The notes under the pieces are model-generated. The model was not told where the DNA came from and did no database searches. It saw only the letters and a list, made by a program, of their open reading frames with translations. From Acidobacteriota bacterium (GTDB lineage Bacteria; Acidobacteriota; Terriglobia; Versatilivoradales; Versatilivoraceae), in contig JAPPDF010000094.1 of the NCBI GenBank assembly GCA_028875575.1, forward strand, positions 52,021 through 116,020: 64,000 nt of DNA. The letters run 5' to 3'. The position numbers and the translations under genes were made by a program. This document shows, in pieces, positions 57,423-64,000 of this stretch. Numbering within the stretch: position 1 is the stretch's first letter; each line of letters opens with the position of its first letter.

Positions 57423-59453
57423 ATGGCTTTCCGCGTATTCGGTCTTTGGCTGCTTCTGGGACAGCTTGCTTCCGCGGCGGTGGTCGGCGTGGAAGTGCAG
57501 GGCCGCTCGGAGGTCCTGCACGGCCGCAGCTTCGGTGCGGCCGGCACCTACGAGAAGATCCACGGAAGGGTTTTCTTCGAAGTCGACCCCCGGCTGGAAC
57601 AGAACCGGATCATCTGCGACATCGACCTGGCGCCTCGCAATCGGCGAGGCAAGGTCGAGTTCTCCTCCGACTTCTATCTCATCCGACCCACCCATCCCGG
57701 CAAGGGAAACGGGACCGTCCTCTACGAGGTCTGCAATCGAGGCCGCAAGGGGATGCTGGGCATGTTCAGCCGGGCGACTTCCTCCCGGGAACTGACCACC
57801 CCGACCGAATTCGGAGACGCGCTGCCGCTGGACCACGGCTTCAGCCTGGCCTGGCTGGGCTGGCAGTTCGACGTGCCCCGAGTTTCCAACCGTCTGAGGC
57901 TGTACGCACCGGTGGCCCGGCAGGGCTCTGCCCCCATTCGGGGACTGGTACGGGCCGAGTTCGTTACCGAAACCAGGGTTCTGAGCTTTCCCCTGGCCGA
58001 CCGGAACATGGAGCCCGCCTATCCCGCCGTCGATCTCGATGACCCCGACCTGAAGCTGACCGTCAGAGACCTCACCGACGGACCCAGACAGATCGTGCCA
58101 CGCGATCAGTGGCGCCTGGCTCGGGAGGAAAATGGAAAACTGGTCCCCAGCAACGGTCACGTCTTCATGGCCGCGGGATTCGAACCGGGTCGAATCTACG
58201 AGCTGGTCTATGCGGCCGAGAATCCGACACTGGTGGGACTGGGCCCGGCGGCCACCCGCGACTTCATCGCATTCCTGAAGTACGGCGGAGCTTTCCAGGA
58301 GGACGGTTCGGAGCGGGGTTTGGGAACCAGCGTGCGGAGAGCCATCGGCTTCGGGACGTCTCAGAGCGGGCGCTTCCTTCGAACCTTTCTCTACTACGGT
58401 TTCAACCAGGACGAGAGTCGGCGCCCTGTCTTCGACGGCGTCATCTCCCACGTGGCCGGCGCCAGCCGCGGCAGCTTCAACCACCGCTTCGCCCAGCCCT
58501 CCCGGGACGCCCACTCCTTCATGAACACCTTTTATCCCACGGTCATCTACCCTTTTGCCGACCTTCCGTTGCCGGACCGTGAAAGAGGCCTCAACGAAGG
58601 GGTGCTTGACCGCAGCCGGCGGCAGCAGTCGACGCCGAAGATCTTCTACACCAACGCCTCTTACGAATACTACGGGAGGGCCGCTTCCCTGATTCACACC
58701 AGCCTCGACGGCGCCCGGGACGTACCGCTGGCGCCCAACACCCGGGTCTATGTCTTCTCCGGCACCCAGCACGGCCCCGCCTCCTTCCCGCCCCAAAGCA
58801 GGAGCACCGCCAACCTGCCCAATCCCAACGATTTTCGCTGGCCCATGCGGGCGCTGCTGCTGGCCCTGCAGGACTGGTTGGCCGAGGACAGGCAACCGCC
58901 TCCCTCACAGTATCCCCGCATTTCCAAGGGAGAGATGGTGCCCCTGGACCGGATGAGCTTCCCAAGGATTCCCGGTGTCCGGCTTCCCGTAAGGATGATG
59001 CAGCCCTACCGCCTCGATTACGGTCCCGATTTCCGAACCAGGGGGATTGTGACCCTGCAGCCGCCCCGGGTGGGAGGGGCCTTCAGGCCTTTGGTTCTTC
59101 AGGTGGACCGGGACGGCAACGAGCTTGCCGGCATCCGGCTTCCCGTCATCCAGGTGCCCCTGGCCACCTATACCGGCTGGAATCTCCGGCATCCCGACAT
59201 CGGCTCACCGGACGAGCTCTACAGCATGGTGGGATCCTTTATCCCCTTCCCCGGGACCCGCCGGGAACGCCTGCAGGCGGGAGACCCCCGTCTCTCCATC
59301 GCCGAGCGCTATTCGAGCCGCGATTCCTATCTGCGGCGGATTCGAACCGAGGCCGGGCGCCTGGCGAGGCAGCGCTATATCATCGGCAGCGACATCCCCC
59401 ATCTCACCCGGCAAGCGTCCGAGCTTTGGGACTATTTGAGGAGTGGGCGCTAA
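57423..59453 (+). CDS. Secreted large alpha/beta-hydrolase-domain protein
   Basis: 676 residues. Signal peptide (residues 1-18, FGLWLLLGQLASAAVV). The central alpha/beta-hydrolase domain has the nucleophile elbow IGFGTSQSGRFLRTFLYYGFN (Ser in SQSG) and a later His in SGTQHGPASFP. The N-terminal 230 residues are strand-rich (VEVQGRSEVLHGRSFGAAGTYEKIHGRVFFEVDP), as in the Abhydrolase_10 family common in Acidobacteriota and some Proteobacteria. Natural substrate unknown. The DUF4432 gene follows after 70 bp or overlaps, depending on its start. Confidence 0.82.
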   Translation: MAFRVFGLWLLLGQLASAAVVGVEVQGRSEVLHGRSFGAAGTYEKIHGRVFFEVDPRLEQNRIICDIDLAPRNRRGKVEFSSDFYLIRPTHPGKGNGTVLYEVCNRGRKGMLGMFSRATSSRELTTPTEFGDALPLDHGFSLAWLGWQFDVPRVSNRLRLYAPVARQGSAPIRGLVRAEFVTETRVLSFPLADRNMEPAYPAVDLDDPDLKLTVRDLTDGPRQIVPRDQWRLAREENGKLVPSNGHVFMAAGFEPGRIYELVYAAENPTLVGLGPAATRDFIAFLKYGGAFQEDGSERGLGTSVRRAIGFGTSQSGRFLRTFLYYGFNQDESRRPVFDGVISHVAGASRGSFNHRFAQPSRDAHSFMNTFYPTVIYPFADLPLPDRERGLNEGVLDRSRRQQSTPKIFYTNASYEYYGRAASLIHTSLDGARDVPLAPNTRVYVFSGTQHGPASFPPQSRSTANLPNPNDFRWPMRALLLALQDWLAEDRQPPPSQYPRISKGEMVPLDRMSFPRIPGVRLPVRMMQPYRLDYGPDFRTRGIVTLQPPRVGGAFRPLVLQVDRDGNELAGIRLPVIQVPLATYTGWNLRHPDIGSPDELYSMVGSFIPFPGTRRERLQAGDPRLSIAERYSSRDSYLRRIRTEAGRLARQRYIIGSDIPHLTRQASELWDYLRSGR

Positions 59454-59523
59454 CGGGCATGTGTCAATTCTCAGAGGTTCATTCAGGGACCTTGGACCGG
59501 CCGGACCAGCAATAACACCATCG

Positions 59524-60648
59524 ATGAAGGGAGACACTCCAATCGCTTTCGACGCCAACAAGTTCGAGCTCATTCACCAGGTGGGCGGCATCCGGACAGC
59601 CACCTTCGACTGGCCCGATGCCGGAGGCGCCCCGGGGTGCCGGGTGGCGATGGTGAATACGGGTTCAGACCTGCGCTTCACGGTGGCGCTGGACCGCGGC
59701 GGCGACATTGTGGAGGCGCTTTACGGGAGCCACAGCCTGGCCTACCTGACTCCCAACGGCTACCGCCCGCCGCGGCAGCCGCTCCACCGCGACGAGGACT
59801 GGCTGGCCGCCTGGCCCGGGGGGCTCCTGACCTCCTGCGGGCCCCGCTACATCGGACCCGGGCGCGAGGAAGACGGCCTCGAGCTGGCCCTGCACGGTCA
59901 ACACACCAATACCCCGGCGGCGCTGCTCGAATTGAAGAACCCAAATCCCGGCCGCGGCGACCTGGACATGCGTTTGGGGCTGGTGATCCGCGACACCCAG
60001 ATGTATGGGCCGGTGGTTGAAGTCCGCAGACAGATCGCCTGCCGGCTGGGTGAGCCCGTGATCCGGCTGCGGGACGAAGTGGCCAACCTTGGAAACTCGA
60101 CCGTGGCCCACAACTGGCTGTACCACGTCAACCTGGGGTATCCCCTGCTGGACACAGGGTCTCAACTGGTTTACGGCGGCCGGGTCAACGGAGGCTGGCA
60201 GATGAACGCCGACATGTCCATGGCCGACCTCTCCCGATCGGACAGCGACCTCCCAGGCTACCTGACCGTGCCCGAACCGCTCCCGGAGCACGCCGCCTGC
60301 GGTTCGCGGGGCCTGATCCTGGATATCGCCGGCGATGCCGAGGGTCTCGCCCACTGTGCAGTGGTCAACCGGGGACTCGACCTGGCCGTGGAGCTTTGTT
60401 ACCCGGTTCGACAACTGCCCCGGCTGGCCAACTGGCAGCATTACGCTCCCGGCGGTTCCTACGTCTCCGCGCTGGAGCCCTTCAGAGGCTCCCTCTGGGG
60501 CAAGGACCAGGACAACCATCCCCTGGCCGCCCAGTGGCTGGAACCGGGTCAGACTCGACTCTACGAGGTTGAAATCCGCGCGCACTCCGGCCCGACCGCA
60601 ATCGACGGTCTTCTGGATGGGAGACCACCGCTGAGTTGGGACCTGTAA
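59524..60648 (+). CDS. DUF4432 protein (aldose-1-epimerase-like fold)
   Basis: 374 residues from ATG 59524; GTG 59443, overlapping the previous stop, is an alternative and no ribosome-binding site decides. Beta-supersandwich pattern: FTVALDRGGDIVEALYGSHSLAYLTPNGYRPP, GGLLTSCGPRYIGPG, LHGQHTNTPA (His region) and HNWLYHVNLGYPLLD. The ending GSYVSALEPFRGSLWGKD is the typical Glu-containing site. Related to galactose mutarotases and likely acts on a free sugar or sugar derivative. Confidence 0.82.
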   Translation: MKGDTPIAFDANKFELIHQVGGIRTATFDWPDAGGAPGCRVAMVNTGSDLRFTVALDRGGDIVEALYGSHSLAYLTPNGYRPPRQPLHRDEDWLAAWPGGLLTSCGPRYIGPGREEDGLELALHGQHTNTPAALLELKNPNPGRGDLDMRLGLVIRDTQMYGPVVEVRRQIACRLGEPVIRLRDEVANLGNSTVAHNWLYHVNLGYPLLDTGSQLVYGGRVNGGWQMNADMSMADLSRSDSDLPGYLTVPEPLPEHAACGSRGLILDIAGDAEGLAHCAVVNRGLDLAVELCYPVRQLPRLANWQHYAPGGSYVSALEPFRGSLWGKDQDNHPLAAQWLEPGQTRLYEVEIRAHSGPTAIDGLLDGRPPLSWDL

Positions 60649-60672
60649 CCGGGTTCCCGGGACTACGGCGCC

Positions 60673-62475
60673 ATGAAATTCCAGGGTTTATTCCTAGTCT
60701 CCGTGCTGGCGGTCGCGGCCGGTACCGCGGCTGCGGCCCCTAACTGGGTCCGGATCGAATCGCAGCATTTCGAGCTGTTCACCAATGCCGGAGAGAGAAG
60801 CGGGCGCCGAACCATTCTCTTTTTCGAGCAGGTCAGAGAATTTTTCCTCAGGACCGGCAACGTGGGCAGCGTACCTTCTTCACCCGTCCGCATTGTCCGA
60901 TTCCGTTCCCCCAAGGAGTTTGAACCCTACCGGCCCTTCAAAGCAGCATCCGCCTTCTATATGTCCAGCCCCAAGCGGGACCTGATTGTGATGGGCACAC
61001 CGAACCGCCAGACCAAGAGTGCAGCGGTTCACGAGTACGTCCACCTGCTGGTGAAACACTCCGGAGCGGAACTGCCCGTCTGGTTGAACGAGGGGCTGGC
61101 CGAGCTCTATTCCACGCTTGAACCTCGAGGAAAGCAGGTGGCGTTCGGCAAGGCCGCTCGCGTGCTTGGGGACAGGCAGTGGCTGTCGATCCGGGAATTG
61201 ATTACGGTGGATTACAACTCTACTCATTTCGATGAGAGCGACCGCACCAAGGTCTTCTACGCTCAGAGCTGGGCGCTCACCCACATGCTCTGCCTTTCGA
61301 ATCAATACCGGGAACGGTTTCCGGACTTTCTCAAGGGAGTCGACGGCGACACGGGCGAAGAGGCTTTTCGATGGGTTTACGGAAAGACTCTCGATCAGGT
61401 CGAGAGCGACTTCAAGCGCTATGTGGTCCGGAAGCGCCTCCCGACAGTGGACTATGAGATTCGCTTGAACAAGTCTGCCGAAAAGCCGAATGTCCAGCCG
61501 GCATCTGCCACCGAAGTCAGCCTGGTCCAAGCCGGCCTGCTGGTTGGGCTGAACAGGCGGGAACAGGCCCTGAAAATCTACCGCGACCTGGCCCGGCAGG
61601 ATCCCGCGGACTGGCGGGTTCCTGAAGCTCTCGGCTATCTGGCCAGCTATTCGGGGGATGGGGAGTCGGCTCGGCGGCATTTCGCCAGAGCCGTCGAACT
61701 GGAGGCAGCCAATCCCCGGCTCTACTACGACTTCGCGCGGCTGCTGCAGGAGGCCGATGCCGAACCCGAAGTCATCAAGCCGGTCTTACGCAAGGCGATC
61801 GCTCTGGAGCCGGACTTCGATAATGCACACCGTTTGTTGGGCTCCATTCTGCTGATGGAGGGGAAAGCCGGAATGGCCCTGGCCCAGTTGATCCGGGTCA
61901 AGCAGATCAGCCGCGAGGAAGCCGTTCACCACTACCAGACAGTGGCCCAGCTCTACCACCGGTTGGGCAGGCTTGAAGCCGCACGCCAGGCGGCAGTCCT
62001 CTGCCGCAAGTACGCGCGATCCTCCGACGAGGTGGATTTAGCGGAAGAATTGATGGAATGGCTCGGCGCCGGGAGTGAAGTTGCCCCGGAGGAAGCGCCG
62101 CCGTTAGCGGCTGCCGCTGGAACTCCGGAGGCGACAGCCTTCGGCCCGTCCCTGGAGGAATCCGACCGGCCGTTGAACGCCCCGGCCGCTGCATCCGGCC
62201 CCCAAATGGCCCCACCCCGGGTGGAAGTGCAGGGATCGTTCTCCAGGCTGGACTGCCTGGGGGAACGGGCTCGCTTGCATCTTCAGATTGAGGGAGGGGA
62301 TCTGCCGCTGGCGATTCTGGATGCGGCCTCGGTGAGAGTCTCAGGTCCGGAGGGCGGCCTGGTCGAACTGAAGTGCGGCGAACAGAAACCCCGGCCGGTG
62401 ACGGTTGAATATCAGCCCTTCGAAGATCTCGATTTCGGCACGGAGGGCATCGTCAAGGTCATTCAGTTCCGGTAG
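60673..62475 (+). CDS. Secreted gluzincin-type metallopeptidase with TPR repeats (DUF1570-like)
   Basis: 600 residues. Signal peptide to about residue 22 (AGTAAAAPNW). VHEYVHLLVKHSG gives the HExxH zinc motif and WLNEGLAELYSTLEP supplies the third ligand Glu, as in gluzincins. Residues 280-460 are TPR-like helix pairs (LVGLNRREQALKIYRDLARQDP; SYSGDGESARRHFARAVELEAANP). An Ala/Pro linker and a small beta domain close the protein. Such peptidase-TPR proteins are typical of Acidobacteriota. Substrates unknown. Confidence 0.85.
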   Translation: MKFQGLFLVSVLAVAAGTAAAAPNWVRIESQHFELFTNAGERSGRRTILFFEQVREFFLRTGNVGSVPSSPVRIVRFRSPKEFEPYRPFKAASAFYMSSPKRDLIVMGTPNRQTKSAAVHEYVHLLVKHSGAELPVWLNEGLAELYSTLEPRGKQVAFGKAARVLGDRQWLSIRELITVDYNSTHFDESDRTKVFYAQSWALTHMLCLSNQYRERFPDFLKGVDGDTGEEAFRWVYGKTLDQVESDFKRYVVRKRLPTVDYEIRLNKSAEKPNVQPASATEVSLVQAGLLVGLNRREQALKIYRDLARQDPADWRVPEALGYLASYSGDGESARRHFARAVELEAANPRLYYDFARLLQEADAEPEVIKPVLRKAIALEPDFDNAHRLLGSILLMEGKAGMALAQLIRVKQISREEAVHHYQTVAQLYHRLGRLEAARQAAVLCRKYARSSDEVDLAEELMEWLGAGSEVAPEEAPPLAAAAGTPEATAFGPSLEESDRPLNAPAAASGPQMAPPRVEVQGSFSRLDCLGERARLHLQIEGGDLPLAILDAASVRVSGPEGGLVELKCGEQKPRPVTVEYQPFEDLDFGTEGIVKVIQFR

Positions 62476-62543
62476 GGATTCGTCGTGAGTGTTAACATGA
62501 TCCCCCGGCGACAATTCGGATGGGGAGCGAAAGGACGGCGCCA

Positions 62544-63815
62544 ATGAAGATAAATGGGAGAGAAATGAACGTTGAAAGGCGGAAATTTCTGCGGCGAACG
62601 CTTCAGGCAGCTGCCGCAACCCAGCTCGGCTGGGCCGCGGCCTGCGTAGGGCCGCAGACCGGTGGTGCAGGGGGCGGGGTCTCATCCGAAGGAGACGGGA
62701 AACAGGGGTTCCGGTCCACCGAGTGGCTGGGGGGCGTCACCCTTTCTCCCCAGCAGATGCGGGCCATGCAGGCCGGACCCTACATTCTCCATGCTCGCGG
62801 CGGCGCCTTGAACCGGGTTCCGGCCGAAAAAGCCCTATTGCCGCATGACCCCTGGGGCCACGTGCAGACGGTGGAACTGGCCATGGCTCCCGACGGAACC
62901 ATCTACGTCAACCAGAATACCCTGATGTGCCGGTCCCGGGATGGCGGGCGCAACTGGGAGGTCACCCCGCGTCCGGAAAACATGGTCGGCACCTTTCAAA
63001 TTCTGAGCGACGGGACCTTCGTTGCCGTCAAAGACGCGGGAGAAAAGGACCCCTCCGGCATCCTGGTGTGGGGCTCGGCCGACCAGGGCCGGACCTGGAG
63101 TCAACTCTCCGAGATCGGAAACCCGGCCAAGTGCGAGCGCCGCATCCCGGGAACGCTGGCTCGGCTTCCCGATGACACCCTGGTCGTGCCCGTCGAGTCG
63201 CGGGCCCACATGATCGACCCGGCCTATGTCCATAGCTCCAGCGACGGGGGGCGCACCTGGAGCGGACCGACAGGATTCAACACCGAGACCGGCTTTCTGG
63301 GGGGCCACTGCTACGAGACCATGATCGCGCCCATGGCCTCGGGAAAGCTCATCGCCGTCATCCGCTATCACGGAGCCGTGGTGCCGCAGTGGCCACTGGT
63401 CGATCCGGCCAGGCGCGCCTATTACAAGACGGTCTTTCTGGCCGACTCCGACGACGGCGGCAAGACCTGGCACCGCTTCCGGCAGCTGACCAACTATCAC
63501 GGTCAGTGCCATGGCTACGGAGTCGGCCTCTCCGACGGAACCTTCATGGTGGCCTACGATCACCGCTATCCGCGCGACCTGTCCACTGGACGGGCCATGA
63601 TCAGCCGCGACGAGGGGGAAACCTGGGAGGACGAGGTCTATTATCTCTATTACGGGGACGGCGTCAGCGGTTTCAGCCAGAGCCTGGCTCTGGACGACGG
63701 CTCGATTCTCACGGTCGGTGGGATCAGCCACGAACTGGAAGGCAGACGGAGCTGGGCAGGGGCCACCGGCAAGTCCGAGCTGTGGGCCATTCGCTGGAAA
63801 CCGGTCCCGGCTTGA
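62544..63815 (+). CDS. Tat-exported sialidase-like (BNR/Asp-box) protein
   Basis: 423 residues from ATG 62544; ATG 62565 is an alternative with GGGAG closer by. Tat signal VERRKFLRRTLQAAAATQLGWAA followed by a Cys. Six-bladed-propeller pattern with Asp boxes SRDGGRNWE, SADQGRTWS, SSDGGRTWS, SDDGGKTWH and SRDEGETWE. It shares the ending motif (GETWEDEVYYLYY against GYTWEEELYYLN) with the lipoprotein at 46846-49071, so the two are paralogues. It lacks that protein's carbohydrate-binding-like domain. Confidence 0.84.
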   Translation: MKINGREMNVERRKFLRRTLQAAAATQLGWAAACVGPQTGGAGGGVSSEGDGKQGFRSTEWLGGVTLSPQQMRAMQAGPYILHARGGALNRVPAEKALLPHDPWGHVQTVELAMAPDGTIYVNQNTLMCRSRDGGRNWEVTPRPENMVGTFQILSDGTFVAVKDAGEKDPSGILVWGSADQGRTWSQLSEIGNPAKCERRIPGTLARLPDDTLVVPVESRAHMIDPAYVHSSSDGGRTWSGPTGFNTETGFLGGHCYETMIAPMASGKLIAVIRYHGAVVPQWPLVDPARRAYYKTVFLADSDDGGKTWHRFRQLTNYHGQCHGYGVGLSDGTFMVAYDHRYPRDLSTGRAMISRDEGETWEDEVYYLYYGDGVSGFSQSLALDDGSILTVGGISHELEGRRSWAGATGKSELWAIRWKPVPA

Positions 63816-64000
63816 GGGTGGGCGTGTGGGTCTTGGAAGGAGCTACTATATCGCCGCCTACGCGGCTGCCGGCGGTGGGAACTAAAGCGCTCAAATGGCG
63901 CCGCTGCCAATGCCGCTGAACGTCACTCTCGGAACGCCGCGCTTGCCCCCCACCGGTTCGACTGCGGGCGGAGCCCTTGTCTCACCGACTCCCCCTCAAG
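63816..64000. repeat. Intergenic tail with partial dispersed repeat (cut by window end)
   Basis: From about 63939 (GCTTGCCCCCCACCGGTTCG onward) to the last base the sequence matches the right part of the repeat at 49270-49327 and stops within its terminal hairpin. The preceding 120 bases hold no supported gene. Confidence 0.6.

Overview
The window is the right-hand part of a Mu-like transposable prophage (1 to about 29066) followed by about 35 kb of host chromosome. DNA is GC-rich. The host half combines lipoproteins and Tat-exported enzymes, Asp-box sialidase-like proteins, phytanoyl-CoA dioxygenases, a DUF1570-type metallopeptidase with TPRs, a large alpha/beta-hydrolase-domain protein and many intergenic hairpin repeats. 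This suggests a free-living, metabolically versatile bacterium, most plausibly Acidobacteriota. That placement is inference from gene content; no rRNA gene is present.

Prophage (1-29066, all genes on + except the cargo). 92-2531 is a group of small membrane or structured proteins in the position of a lysis cassette: a miniature MscS-like channel, three small proteins, a coiled-coil protein hydrophobic at both ends, and a papain-like (MOA-lectin C-terminal type) protein. 2536-9577 holds the Mu-type packaging and head genes: gp25-like, gp26-like, small and large terminase, portal, and a gpF-type minor head protein fused to a HipA-like kinase domain and an ADP-ribosyltransferase domain, followed by an ankyrin-repeat protein. 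A reverse-oriented insert of lower GC (9578-13817) carries a single-chain nuclease-methylase-specificity protein and a TIR-domain protein. Head genes resume with the I/Z protease-scaffold, decoration protein and major head protein T, then gp36, G and gp37. The tail module follows P2 order: V, W, J, I, fibre, sheath, tube, E/E' with a TTTTTTG frameshift site, tape measure, U, X, D. The virion is thus a Mu head joined to a P2-type contractile tail.

The right end carries two direct copies of a 19-bp motif at 22-bp spacing and finishes in a Mu-like terminus. The end lies inside a host gene resembling the ERG4/ERG24 sterol reductase family, which is truncated at its 3' end. An intact DUF1295 reductase/methyltransferase-like gene lies upstream of it.

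Host region. A HigB/HigA toxin-antitoxin pair (30.6-31.3 kb) is followed by a Tat-exported enolase-superfamily protein, a secreted EEP-family phosphoesterase, a TIM-barrel sugar isomerase/epimerase, a DUF2007 protein and a BCCT transporter. A minus-strand run from 43105 to 37923 encodes an acetoacetate-decarboxylase-like protein, a Gfo/Idh/MocA oxidoreductase, an EctD-like dioxygenase, a GH10-like protein and a second PhyH dioxygenase. Then come DUF983, enolase, an alpha-methylacyl-CoA racemase-like CoA-transferase III protein, a sialidase-like lipoprotein, two more GH10-like paralogues interleaved with an alpha/beta hydrolase and an amidohydrolase, DUF1801, DUF423, a small lipoprotein, a large hydrolase, DUF4432, a metallopeptidase-TPR protein and a second sialidase-like protein. 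The theme is secreted and periplasmic breakdown of glycans and small organic molecules.

Intergenic spaces of the host region contain several repeat families: a 127-bp tandem array, a pair of long hairpins flanking DUF983, a duplicated element of about 116 bp, and other dispersed repeats.
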